A DNA stretch of 64,000 nt from Prostheceraeus crozeri. Its lineage: Eukaryota > Platyhelminthes > Polycladida > Euryleptidae. Shown here piece by piece: positions 32,992 to 43,700 of the stretch. Both the position numbers and the translations under genes were made by a program. Position 1 is the stretch's first letter, and each line of letters starts with the position of its first letter. The stretch is taken from the NCBI GenBank assembly GCA_907163375.1, contig CAJQUW010005533.1, positions 335,001 through 399,000 on the forward strand, given 5' to 3'. Below the pieces are notes generated by a model that was not told the origin of the DNA, did no database searches, and saw nothing but the letters and a program-made list of their open reading frames with translations.

Positions 32992-35900
32992 TTCGTCACT
33001 TTTCACATTGTTCTCAACATCAAGAATTCGGCTATTTTATCTTTCACATTTATATCATCGGCTATTTTATGATATAGTCGTGATTTTCATGATGTAGAAA
33101 TTCAAAGTTGGAATTGAATTCATATTGAATTTCATAGTATTCTCCTGGTTGGATTAATTATGCTTCAGGCTCAAAATATTTTTCTCTTCCCCTTGCTGTG
33201 ACTAGAGCAAATAAAATGAATTAACTGTAATTGAGATTGTACAATAGGATATCAATTTGATCGAAATTCGCACATCTCGGTGCACTGGCCAAAGAACCGG
33301 TGCACCGCGCACAGTCCTACTTATTATCATTGCGCTTAGAAACAGCACTCCACCGCGGTGTTGGTCGAATATCGACCAACAATGAGTATGTGGCTTACAC
33401 TTCCGACGCGTGGTCTTAAGGCACATTTCAATGCCTACCTGTAGCCGCTGTTCTCAATGCCCTATCTTCCCTGCGCCTGCCACCGATGACATCATCATTC
33501 TGTTTTCGGCTATTTTGCACTATATTTTCGACGCTACTTGACAGGTTGCGAAGTGCCCCGTTTAACTCATGAAAAGACAGAATTGAGGTTGAAACGAAGT
33601 CAAAACCTCGACCGAATTAAGTACGAGCACCTTATCACACATATCAGCGCCTTATAGGCACATGTGAATAGGCATATCTGTCTGACATGAGTGTGAACTT
33701 CACACTTTCATCGAATGAAAAGGCGGAAAATCTTAAGATCCATTCCCACCGGACGCGGCGCGTCTCACGCGTCCAGAATTTTTGTTCAGAACCTTAACAA
33801 GCCTACGGGCTGTTCACAGAGGCGCGGGACCACGCGTCCAAGTAATTTCATGAAATGACGTGCGGTTTGCTTACGAAATAGGAAAATCCATCCAGTACCA
33901 AGCCGCCTCGCAATTTGCTCTACCTTCCGCACTGAAACCTGACACCACGGATTGCCAGATGTTCGTACTGAGAAGTGAATGACTTTCGACATAGCTATAC
34001 GACAATTCCGACCTTCTGTACGGACAATTTGACCAGATGAACATCAAAATCCCATATCAGTGCACTTTCATGCTTTGTCAACCATGAAATCGAATTAATG
34101 AATGCATTTAGAGATTAATGATATTTTATTTGCTGCAAAACGAGTATCGGAAACGAAGATGAGAAAGTTGTTATTGTTCTCAACTTATCTGATAATCTTA
34201 AATAGATTGATATTCCCGATTACTATAGAATAGAAGACGTAAGTTAATAAAGCTCGTTTTGTGAGCTCAGTTATGGCAAAGTCAATCTGTGCGTCAATTC
34301 CGTTTCATGATCTGTCACCTGTGACTTGATGTCACCCTACGACTGAGAATGTGTAGATTACATGTGTGTCCTTAAAAACCCTATTCTTTACAAATGTGAG
34401 ATATCAAGTGATTAGTTTCCGCTAAATTATGTAGTTTATAGCAATCTTTATTAGTTTGCAATGTCAATTACTGAAAAGTAGGCCGCACTTCCCTTGCAAA
34501 TTGGAAACAATAACTTTAACAATGACGGTCTCTTTCATCTGTCTTTGAAATTGCGCCACTCCTTCAAGCATTACGATGAAGTCATCAAAACGCTACATAT
34601 CGTTTATATGATGCAGATCGTAAAATTCTTTACCAATTTAGTTGAAACCTACTTCATTTGAAAGGAAATTTCACGAAGTAGATGATGGTGGTTCCTATTT
34701 TGCAATCAGCAACACTTTATTCTCTTCAAAAATGCTCGTTTGTATCGTTCAGTGCATGACAACAGCCGATTAGTTTATAATTGTGTTGACAGCTTGATAA
34801 CTGATTGCAGTGAAATATCTGATCCGATATTCCTTCAACCATAACTTGCAGATTTTGATACTCAAGAGAAAAATGTCTGTGCATTCGGATTTGCTTAGCG
34901 AAAATTAACATAACGGAATGCCTTTTTATCACTATATCATACCGACCTCAGTGATCTTCTCAGATTGACCCTATTTTCTAAACCATTGATCCACCAAAAC
35001 TCATCGGATATCGCCGACGATCTGAAGTAAGTCTGCGAATTCCTTTTAACTTCAGATAAATGAATGAGAACCAGAAAAGTCTGAGAACAAATGGTGATGA
35101 TGTCGTCCACCACGAATAATCAAGTTGTAGCCGCACTGACAAGCTGTTTGACTTGAAGTTCGGAAATGTTCTACGCACCATGCGACGGCTATAGTTAACT
35201 TGGTTTCCATGAAATAACTTGTGACAGGGAGTTCCGATAATCGCATTGAATTTCCTTACGTCCGCCACTTCCAAGTACGACATTTCAGTGGCCTAAGTCA
35301 TTCAACAGCGTAGAATTGGCCTATGTATGGATTGGAAGATGTACTTCGTGTCTGAAGGAGGAACCATCTCGACATCTTATTTTTACCGTTTCTAAAAGTC
35401 ATCTTGAGGAAATCGAGTAGATTTTCTCAGACCGTGCGCTGCAGTTAATACTTTGAACTACATACGATGACCTGAAATAGGCCTACCCAAGCAAAACTAT
35501 TCATTTGTTCAAGTTCTTAGAAGAAAAATGCAAACTACAATTCATCAATTCGTTGCTTCTAGATATTATTTCAACAATTTGGGATCAAAAAAAATTGTGT
35601 TTTCCTTTTTTCTCTATTCTGATTAGACTACTTCTACAAATTACTCCATTCAGAATACGATGAATCTGCAGGACTACACTTCAGTGAAAGGTTCTTAGGT
35701 ATGACTGGCAAATCCTCCAAAATCTTCGGTCGCATGCAAAGTCTGATGAAGCTCATTTCCATATGAGCAGTAGCTAGCATGCAATCAGGCAAAATTGTCG
35801 CTCTTAGGACCAAGAAATACAACGTCACCAATGAAAAATTGCAGTTTCAGATACAGCTAACTCACTTGCCCGGCAGTGCAACTTGGAAACAATATCTCAT

Positions 35901-36699
35901 TGCAAGTGCAATTACCTATAAGCGGCACCAGAAATACGTTGATCTTTCCACAGATGCGAACCTCCATCAAAATAAAAATCTGAAGATGTACAAAAAGTAA
36001 ATAGAACAATTGCAAATCATTTTTGAGATAAACGACAAAGAAAGCAGCAAATCAAATTAATCTGCAGTTTACAAGATGCAATGCAGGTTTTAGGAGTCCT
36101 TATTCCATAACTGAAGTCCCTGCAAGATGTTTGTTCATTTTGTAGGGAGTGACATCAAGAAAATTGAGATCTCGGCTTCGAGAGCATTATGGCGTCTTAC
36201 TTTCAATGCAAATTCAATTCAATCTACGCATGACAAACTGCGGTGCCGCAAAAGCCTCAAAGTTGAGGCAAAAAGCAATCTCCGTCTCTCCATTTATTAG
36301 TGTATTTTGACAATGTACATGCATTCTTCGGTGTTCGAATTCGATTGAAAAGAGAGATGAGTTTGCTTTTTGCTACAACTGTAACTGTCATGATCAACGT
36401 CATTTCGTCAACGACGCATATTTCTTTTAATCTAATGGAACCCATGAGGGAATGAAGCAGACGCGTAACCAACACAGTTCACGTAAAAGGAGGGATGCAC
36501 TCTGAGACGATTATTGCAACGGCAAAGCCAGAGACAAAGATTGCGACAACTCGTGACAATAACCACTTTCAAGTGGAAATTATCATAGCCTATTCGGTTC
36601 CCTATATTGATTGCTTGTACATAGAACACGAGACATTAACTCAATCCCCAAAAATAATTATAACGCTGTACTATTACTGATCAATGATTTGTCATGAAT
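32992..36699. other. No recognised gene
   Basis: Mostly AT-rich. A small perfect hairpin TTGGTCGA-ATA-TCGACCAA lies at 33361-33379, and a flanking patch near 33276-33305 repeats GGTGCAC. The short open frames (up to ~100 codons) have no recognisable features. Confidence 0.5.
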
Positions 36700-36881
36700 A
36701 AGGAAGACTAATGAAATATGTAAAATTTATGCTTTAATGTCAAAATATGTTTTTTTCAAGAAAAATGACGTTATATGTAATAACATAAAATTTTATGTTA
36801 TTACATATAACGTCATTTTTCTTGAAAAAAACATATTTTGACATTAAAGCATAAATTTTACATATTTCATTAGTCTTCCTT
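36700..36881. repeat. Perfect 182-bp palindrome, two 91-bp arms, no spacer
   Basis: The arms 36700-36790 and 36791-36881 are exact reverse complements by base-by-base reading, including matched T7/A7 runs. They meet at ACATAAAA|TTTTATGT. Symmetry stops at both outer edges at once. Arms are AT-rich with no coding potential. It could be a foldback or MITE-type element, a template-switch product or an assembly artefact. Confidence 0.95.
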
Positions 36882-37273
36882 TCTTGTTGATGTATTTACA
36901 ACGTATATATCCTGTAAAGTTTCGAAAATTCCGCAAGGTACAGGCGCTAGGAGTTTCTTTTCACTTTTACCGTGGCTGAATCACCTTTCATATTCCGCCG
37001 TTCGTCAGTTACTAAGTACCACTCAATGCTCAGTACAGTGGGTTTGGCTGCGAGTTGAAATGACACAATACAATAGGTTTAGAGACTAAGGCTACTTATG
37101 TCTATGGCGTCACGATCACTTCTACTGTCATTCGTTGTCACCGGAATGAGTACTTTACAAGGCGACAAATAAACGAAGCTACTAGTTATCGATTTCTCCA
37201 AGCCAAAGGGAAGTAATGAACTTGAGTGATACATGCATTCCGTCGTGGAGCATCTCTAGGAACATCTCTCATC
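36882..37273. other. 5' flank of the hAT copy, no recognised gene
   Basis: Probably includes the 5' untranslated part and terminus of the hAT element. I could not identify a terminal inverted repeat with an 8-bp target duplication. Confidence 0.4.
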
Positions 37274-37311
37274 ATGGCGACTTCGAATACTCGTTTGAAA
37301 TGGTTGAAAGA
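37274..37311 (+). pseudogene. hAT transposase, N-terminal fragment upstream of the PLE insertion
   Basis: ATG at 37274 opens MATSNTRLKWLK. It is cut off at 37311 by the inserted Penelope-like element. The frame resumes on the far side at 39084 with KWLKELNDKTEYPLKY, the shared KWLK being the target duplication. Confidence 0.75.
37298..37311. repeat. Left target-site duplication of PLE 2
   Basis: AAATGGTTGAAAGA, repeated exactly at 39084-39097. It lies within hAT codons 9-13. Confidence 0.85.
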
Positions 37312-37340
37312 TCTTTAAAAAATGAATCCCCTTTTGATAG

Positions 37341-37432
37341 TTTATAAATAAAAAGAGCCACGAAATTCATAATGATCGATTAGCACGAGGCCTTTCGTCC
37401 AATCTCAACGGGTGCTAACTTTGGACAGAAAC
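37341..37432. repeat. PLE 2 terminal inverted repeat, left arm
   Basis: Matches the reverse complement of 38998-39086 apart from a 3-bp indel near 37374. It includes the TTTATAAATAAAAAGAGCC end and the hammerhead-like motif. Confidence 0.9.
37380..37419 (-). ncRNA. Hammerhead-like motif, PLE 2 left arm
   Basis: On the minus strand TTAGCAC and GTGCTAA form a 7-bp stem I. They enclose CCGTTGAGA, a short TTGGAC stem-II segment, GAAA and GGCCTC. The layout is that of a type I hammerhead with a very short stem III, but the CUGANGA box is degenerate. Confidence 0.45.
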
Positions 37433-37616
37433 AAATCTTAGATGCAAACGTAGATATAAAATTTGAATCATTCATAACAGATACTTAGGAAAATATAGAG
37501 ATATCCTTATACATGAACATAATAGAGATCAAAGCATAGCAATACTGTAAGACATAAACTATACATGTATAACCTAGTACTCATAGAAAGCACAAAAAAT
37601 GAAAAAAAGAAGAAAT

Positions 37617-38942
37617 CTACCACTGAAGGAAAAGACTAACTATAAAATCCTTTTGAGCACAAAGATTTGGACTCCTTCGTTTGATAATGAGGGCCTTTAT
37701 AATTGAAAGGATGTCATACCGCGCGCACTTGCATATCACAGAAAACCTTCTTCTGGCATCAGTCGAGGAAGCATCACAAATTTGGAGATGTCGAGTAACA
37801 CTGCAGGATGGAATATTTGTCGATCTTGGGGGACACTTCTGAGGTTTATCAAGCCATTTTGGGACGTGTTCTGACACTCTCTCTCCAAGACATCTTGTCG
37901 TCCTCCCAATATACCTGCATCCACAAGTACAGTCAAATTGATAAATTACGTTTGAGTTTGAGAGGAATGGCAATTTATCTTTAAGAGAGCGAATCGGAAT
38001 CCGGCGAGATGTGAATACTATTCTAAGTTCTGCACTTGGAAACAACTTGAAAGCCTGCCGAAAACTCCTCTTAAATGAACTGGCACTTTTATCACCAATA
38101 AATGGAATCCTCATGAATATCTGCTTTTTCTCAGGTCCAAAAAATTTCAGTTTCTCAGGAATGTGTGTGATGGAATGTTTTGCAACAAAGCTTGGTGGAT
38201 ATCCATTTCAGATGAGGGTTGACTTTATTGAATTTAATTCATCCTCTAGGGTATCTGTGGAACAAACCTTACATGCTCTATGAGTTAATGTTTTCACAAG
38301 ACCAATCTTATATTGCATTGGCAAGAAACTGTGGAAATTAGTGTATAAGCCACGCCATGTAGATTTGCGAATGATACTGAGTTTGGAAATTCTTGTTGTC
38401 CTACGAGTAACCAACACATCAAGGAAAGCAAGAGATCCCTCAGATTCACGCTCCATGGTGAATTCTATGTTTGGATAAATGCTGTTGAATTGGTCTAAAA
38501 TGTCATTGATGTCATGTTCTTCACCAACCAACAAGAAATAATCATCAACATATCTTCGATAAAATCTGCATTTTTCTTCAATTGTGTTTTGCAACTTCAG
38601 TTCAACAAACCCCATGAATATATTCGCGAGAATGGATCCCAAGCAACTGCCCATTGCGACACCATCGATCTGCCTGTAATACTGGCCATCGAAGAGAAAT
38701 TGCATGTTTGTTGTGCACACTGTCAGAAGCTCACGTAATAAATCCAGTGGGACTGAACAAGATAGTTGAAATTCTGAGATAGTTGAGATGATCATGTCAA
38801 TTGTTTGAGTCACTGGAACATTTGTGAATAAAGATTTGACGTCAAACGAAAACATTGTGCCCGAAGAAAGGTCAAATTCCTTAGCAAGGTCAACGAATTG
38901 AAACGTGTCCTTTATTACAAATTGTCCATAAAAAATCTGCAA
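37617..38942 (-). pseudogene. PLE 2 reverse transcriptase and GIY-YIG endonuclease (5'-truncated, broken)
   Basis: Two open frames carry the protein. The RT part (38942-38208) has FSFDVKSLFTNVP (first catalytic Asp), QIDGVAMGSCLGSILANIFM and RRYVDDYFLLV (active site), then SLAFLDVLVTRR and a GLYTNFHSFLPMQYK block. The GIY-YIG part (38114-37617) has VIYQFDCTCGCRYIGRTTR and ends with ALIIKRRSPNLCAQKDFIV. The two lie in different frames, and RT sequence continues a little upstream of 38942 in yet another frame (HSLSRWLVRVLKPVADF). Everything N-terminal to the RT fingers is missing, cut at the inverted repeat. The domain order is as in PLE 1, but the sequence is clearly divergent. Confidence 0.8.
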
Positions 38943-38997
38943 CTGGTTTCAAAACTCTTACCAACCATCTTGACAAACTGTGAGCTGGTGATCCAAA

Positions 38998-39086
38998 GTT
39001 TCTGTCCAAAGTTAGCACCCGTTGAGATTGGACGAAAGGCCTCGTGCTAATAGATTATGAATTTCGTGGCTCTTTTTATTTATAAA
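38998..39086. repeat. PLE 2 terminal inverted repeat, right arm
   Basis: Inverted copy of 37341-37432, ending TTTTTATTTATAAA. Its last three bases are shared with the target duplication. Confidence 0.9.
39011..39050 (+). ncRNA. Hammerhead-like motif, PLE 2 right arm
   Basis: Same sequence and pairing as 37380-37419, in the inverted arm. The outer stem is GTTAGCAC with GTGCTAAT. Confidence 0.45.
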
Positions 39087-39097
39087 TGGTTGAAAGA
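39084..39097. repeat. Right target-site duplication of PLE 2
   Basis: AAATGGTTGAAAGA, identical to 37298-37311. Confidence 0.85.
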
Positions 39098-40570
39098 ATT
39101 AAACGACAAAACAGAGTATCCCCTGAAATACATCTCCGACAACAGCTGGTATTGTAAAGCTTGTGAAAAAACGTTATCTGTCACAATGAAGTCTCAACTT
39201 CAACATGTTAGGACAGAAAAGCATATCAAGAACGCTACTTTGAAAAAGAAGAGGAAACGATTCAAATACAATTGGAGGATTCTATCCCACAGAAAAAGTC
39301 GAAATCTGATCTTATTGGCTGAGAACTTTGTTCGGCACTTCTGTCAGCGAACATCCCCTGGTCTAAGCTACAGGTACCAAGGCTTTGTGCCTGCCTTGGG
39401 AGTAACATGGGAATTACAATACCTGACGAAAGTACTCTTCGAAAAGAATACTTGCGTGATTGTTATGATGACGTTATCAGAGCCATTCGTTCAGATATTG
39501 GAGATGCACCTATTTGGTTGGTTATCGACGAAACGACGGACGTTAGGGGGAGGCATTGTGGTAAACGTTCTGATAGGAAAACTTGAAAGTGAAAATTGTC
39601 ATATGCCTTATCTCGTGAATTGTACTGTAGTAGAGAAGACTGATTCTTATGCAATTTCCCTAGTGATCAATGACACATTGCGATATTTTTTTCCTGATTT
39701 CCATTGCAATCGTTTAAAACTTCTGGTCTCTGACGCTGCACCATACATGATTGAGTGTGGGCGCGAATTGAAAATTTTCTTTCCCATGTGTCTGCACGTT
39801 ACATGCCTCGCCCATGGCATTCATCGCTTGTGTGAAAAGGTACGTGACCAATTCCCCAAAGTCAACAAGCTAATTTCCGCGTTCAAAAATGTTTTTGTGA
39901 ATGCTCCAGCTCGCACTTCCTTGTGGAAAGAAATTCTCCCATCTGTTCCTCCACCACCGAAGCCTGTATTAACCCGCTGGGGAACGGCTCGAGGCAGCAT
40001 TATACTTCTCTAATCATTTGAATGATTGATCGAAAGTGCTGGAAAAATTGACCGCAGACTCGAAATCAGTAGAAACCGCAAAGGAACTAGTTCAAAATTC
40101 AGAGGCGAGAGCGAGCTTGATATTCATTGAAGCGCATTTTGGATGCCTTCCACAAGTCTTGAAAATAAAGGTTTACCATTGAATAAGTCTGTATCCATAG
40201 TACACACCGTGAAAAGCAATATTTCGGATATTCCAGGTGAGATAGGCGATGCAGTCAGATTAAAGTTGGATTCAATTCTCTCGAAAAATCCGGACTTTGA
40301 GGTGATTCAAAAAATTTCTAATTGTATCGGTGGAATACTACCTGCTTATGTGAATCAATTTCCAGAAAATTTCCAGTCAAGCGATTTTGCGCTGTTCAAA
40401 TTTTCCAGTATTGTTAGTGTTGACGTCGAGAGATCATTTTCTGTGTACAAGAACATTTTTAAGTGACAAACGGCAGAGTCTTTCTATTGACAATGTTAGA
40501 AAAATGATAATATCGCAGTGCTTTTGGAATCGACCACACACACAAGAATCGCTGCAGATCTTTCAGATAG
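39084..40570 (+). pseudogene. hAT-family transposase, main part (broken by frameshifts and by PLE 2)
   Basis: The reading runs from KWLKELNDKTEY through a BED-like zinc finger, WYCKACEKTL...HVRTEKH (about 39145-39225). IWLVIDETTD (about 39510-39540, hAT catalytic Asp block) follows in a shifted frame, then SDAAPYM (39730) and HVTCLAHGIHRLCE (39795-39837, the CxxH block). LTRWGT (39968-39985) leads to the C-terminal dimerisation block VDVERSFSVYKN (40419-40454) and SDKRQSLSI (40464-40490). At least five frame changes or stops separate these pieces, the longest open piece being 39057-40013. The set belongs to the hAT lineage whose proteins are often annotated as CGG-repeat-binding-protein-like. 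hAT enzymes cut and paste DNA with 8-bp target duplications; the termini were not found here. Confidence 0.75.
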
Positions 40571-41070
40571 AGACTTGTAATTATCAGTATGTAGCGATTC
40601 TACAATATATATGTAATACACCACATTTATGGGTATTTATCATTGATATGCTGGAATTTATCGACTATAATGTCTTATATATTTAATACCGCTACTCCGA
40701 AAATATCTATAATGATGCTGTTGAATGATTTTATTCAATCGCCTAAGCCAATATAAGCTTACACGTAATAAGGCTTCTACACACCAAAAACTACTTTTAA
40801 TGGATTGAAAACGAATGTAAACTAGAAAAGAAAATCACATATTTCGATGTTTGTTACTACACATTGTAAGAATTATAATTACATAAAAAGTAAATATTTT
40901 AGACATTTTATCTACATAAAATTCCGGGCCTTAGTCATGAACATGATTAAGGTCCACTGAAACTTATTCCTTGCGCAAATTTAACCTATTATGTTATGCA
41001 ATAAAAAAGTCATTTCACAATCCAAACAACAAATGCTGTTCATTGTGATCCCGTTCTTCCTTCCATGCTA
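40571..41070. other. No recognised gene; probable 3' flank of the hAT copy
   Basis: AT-rich. An imperfect palindrome CCTTAGTCATGAACATGATTAAGG lies at about 40930-40953 (written in pieces: CCTTAGTCATG, then AACATGATTAAGG). It could be near the hAT terminus, but no matching 5' terminus was found. Confidence 0.4.
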
Positions 41071-41254
41071 TCATTGTTGTTAATTGCATTCACGACATGG
41101 CTTAAGATGCTTTGGTGGACAACTGATATCCGCTACTTGCCTTAATGTCGGCGGTCACAATTGTGACGTGTTATTTATTCATTGATTATCATTGCCTTGA
41201 CAACTGATGTGTGGTGGTGAGGGTTTGATCCTGCCAATTGACAGAGTCGCGTAA

Positions 41255-41328
41255 GTGGCTCGTAGCTCAGTTGGTTAGAGCACAGGTCTAGTTAACCTTG
41301 GTCGTAGGTTCGAATCCTACCAGCCGCA
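41255..41328 (+). tRNA. tRNA-Thr(AGT)-like gene, copy 1
   Basis: Cloverleaf by eye. D arm GCTC-AGTTGGTTA-GAGC is perfect. The anticodon arm AGGT-CTAGTTA-ACCT has anticodon AGT (Thr). T arm GTAGG-TTCGAAT-CCTAC is perfect. Acceptor GTGGCTC pairs with CAGCCGC, with one G-U, one C-C mismatch and one extra base before the D arm. A box TAGCTCAGTTGG and B box GGTTCGAATCC are both good. A TTTT stop follows at ~41333-41336. It could be a real gene or a well-preserved tRNA-derived repeat; the acceptor oddity makes me cautious. Confidence 0.6.
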
Positions 41329-41552
41329 CATCTTTTGCATGGCAATTTGATCTATCGTTTATTTAATTTCATGGTTGTTAATTGCATTCACGACATGGCT
41401 TAAGATGCTTTGGTGGACAACCGATCCCCGCTACTTGCCCTAATGTCGGCGGTCACAATTGTGACGTGTTATTTATTCATTGATTATTATTGCCTTGACA
41501 ACTGATGTGTGGTGGTGAGGGTTTGATCCTGCCAATTGACAGAGTCGCGTAA

Positions 41553-41626
41553 GTGGCTCGTAGCTCAGTTGGTTAGAGCACAGGTCCAGTTAACCTTGGT
41601 CGTAGGTTTGAATCCTACCAGCCGCA
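41553..41626 (+). tRNA. tRNA-Thr(AGT)-like, copy 2 (probably degenerate)
   Basis: Same layout as copy 1, with two changes. The anticodon loop reads CCAGTTA, losing the invariant U33. The T loop/B box reads GGTTTGAATCC. These changes suggest loss of function after duplication. Confidence 0.45.
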
Positions 41627-42062
41627 CATCTTTTGCATGGCAATTTGATCTATCGTTTATTTAATTTCATTGTTGTTAAATGCCATAGAAATTCGACTCT
41701 TCACTCTGTTTAAGTTAGTGAGACAAGAATGGACAGTAACTATTTTGACGGTGATTTCAGCTACTCAGTTATGCGCCGTTTGCTACATCTTTAGAAGAAG
41801 CCATACTCTATGGCAGAAAAAAAATGGTGAAACATGCAACAGCTGTGTATTCTTGCTGACAGACGATCTATTTTAAGATATTTCTTGAAAATTCTTTTAT
41901 AAAATTATAGGGAAAATATAAAAATCGTGAGTTTACAAACTGCACTGATATGTTGCCGATGGCTTCATGCATAGCTTGACTTGCCATGGCTTCATGTTTT
42001 CAACTACTGGAAGACGCCATCTTTGAGGCATCGCAATCATGACAACGCCTTGTCGTCCATAT

Positions 42063-42105
42063 CATAGACATCGAACAACAACAACTAGGTCTAGACCGGA
42101 CAGCT
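42063..42105 (+). repeat. Short dispersed repeat, inverted relative to 47619-47662
   Basis: CATAGACATCGAACA...GGTCTAGACCGGACAGCT resembles the reverse complement of 47619-47662 (AGCTGTCCAGTCTAGACC...TCGATGTCTATG), with a small indel in the middle. Confidence 0.5.
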
Positions 42106-43611
42106 CCTATCTGCTTCATTAAAATTCGTGGCAAGGTCATTTGGTCGACCAAGAGAGGCTTTAATTCAGAATTTTGTTTTAAGTCATCAAATTAGCTGTC
42201 CGCCAACTCAAGTTTTCGTCAGTTCTTGGAACTGCGATTTAATTCTTCAAAATAATACACAATATATTGATTATGCATGATGAAATCAGACAGCAGCGGT
42301 TTTTGTGTTCTGTCTTGCTCTCATAATTGCAAAGTTTCTTTTGGGTGCAACTGTCCTTCGAATATTGCGTGACTTACTTGGCTACTGCAATCAGATATAT
42401 ATCAAGATAAATATATCGGAGTATAAAGATTGCTGAGTGCCAATATTGACTTCTTGTTTTTTCTTGCTTAAACTTTGCTTGGTTTTGCTTCGTACCTTTT
42501 GGTTCTTCTTGGAAATGTAATGATTTCTCATGCAAATCAAACGTAATTATAAAATAGAAATCATCAACACCAAATAATGAAGCGGTCAAATGATTTTTCA
42601 TAACTTTGGGTGTTTCGGAGTCGCTTTTATCTAAAAAATGAGCTATTTTTACCGGCCCATCCGGTGATGTAACCACTGCCACTCTTTTGACTACTCATTT
42701 TTGAGTTTTTGTGATTATCTGAAATGACTCGGCGTTGTTTGGTCACTTACCCACTTGTCAATGTGCTTGCAAATTCATGTCAAGGATTCGTGATAATTTC
42801 ACAGCTTGCAATTCACGCTTTCTGAAAAGCAGAACGCCTCACACTAGACAGGAGGTTCACTGTTGCGGTCTGATAATTTTTAAGTAGACCAGAGGTAACC
42901 AGAATACTAATGAAAAAAGTATAAGCTGAATAAAATGAAATGAATTCAGAATTGCCACCCAGATCAAAAATCTAGAACCGGGAAATATTCCGCTATCACA
43001 CTGGATTTCCCGAGGTCATACTAAATCATGTCCACTACTACAAACAATAATCGCAGGCTTTCATGTAATTGTACACGTACAATTCACAGTATTGCTACTT
43101 AAATCGCGCACTGAATGAAAAAATGGAGAACGAAATACTTATATAAAATAAAATAAATATTAATGATGCCAATTCATGATAGAGAGATAGCTTTCATCTT
43201 AATTGTCAACCAAAATTCCAAGCTGATTGTGCATGCAATTTTATTTCTATTATAGGTCCATTACATAGGTGTATTGCTTTGGAATGATTTATATTAAGGC
43301 TATGCGCTAGCCTCTCCTTCTCGCACCGATAAACCGTTCGGTAAGCTAAAAATTGTAAATCGTTACACCAAAGCATATGTTTAAGTACAACCGAAATGTA
43401 ATTGTAATGTATAATGTGTGAAGGCCCTACCCGGAACCACAAAACATCAATGACGAGTTTCTCAAGCAAAACTAACCACTCCCTCTATCTTTTTTTCTCT
43501 CTGAGATGCTACGATGTTACTCCGGCGGAACTCTGGACCCACGGATGCTACTATACATCCTAGCATGATGGGCAAGATCATCGTACGGAGCACCGGTATT
43601 CATTGACGGAG

Positions 43612-43700
43612 TACTCATTATAAGATTCCGAATTTCTGAAGTCGCGGTTATTGAGATTTCGTGGTCTAAAATGGTCTATCATGAACTTGAATTATCTAAA
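43612..43700 (+). repeat. Short dispersed repeat A, copy 2
   Basis: Same orientation as 32902-32991. Shared words include GTCTAAAAT and TATCATGAACTT. Confidence 0.6.

Larger units (their letters stand above)
37312..39083 (-). mobile_element. Penelope-like element 2, inserted in the hAT gene
   Basis: An element of ~1.77 kb with the coding strand on minus. Its 3' end is on the left (37341, TTTATAAATAAAAAGAGCC), preceded by 29 bp of extra sequence (37312-37340) next to the target duplication. On the right, an inverted ~89-bp copy of its own 3' end (38998-39086) abuts the truncated RT. This is the standard compact PLE insertion layout: 5'-truncated body plus inverted pseudo-LTR. It belongs to a different family from PLE 1, sharing only the TTTATAAATAAAAAG-type end and the protein architecture. 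It is broken in about two places. Confidence 0.85.
41071..41680. repeat. Tandem duplication of a 298-bp unit carrying a tRNA-like sequence
   Basis: Unit 1 (~41073-41370) and unit 2 (~41371-41668) are nearly identical. A few bases of a third copy (TTGTTAAATGCC) follow to ~41684. Three landmarks each recur at an offset of exactly 298: TAATTGCATT at 41081/41379, the tRNA-like start at 41255/41553, and the trailing TTAAT. Differences are few (for example CTGATATCC/CCGATCCCC). Confidence 0.9.

Noticed and set aside
37035-40960. CAGTGG (37037) and CCACTG (40955) as hAT terminal inverted repeats
   Set aside because: Similarity stops after six bases and no 8-bp target duplication flanks them.
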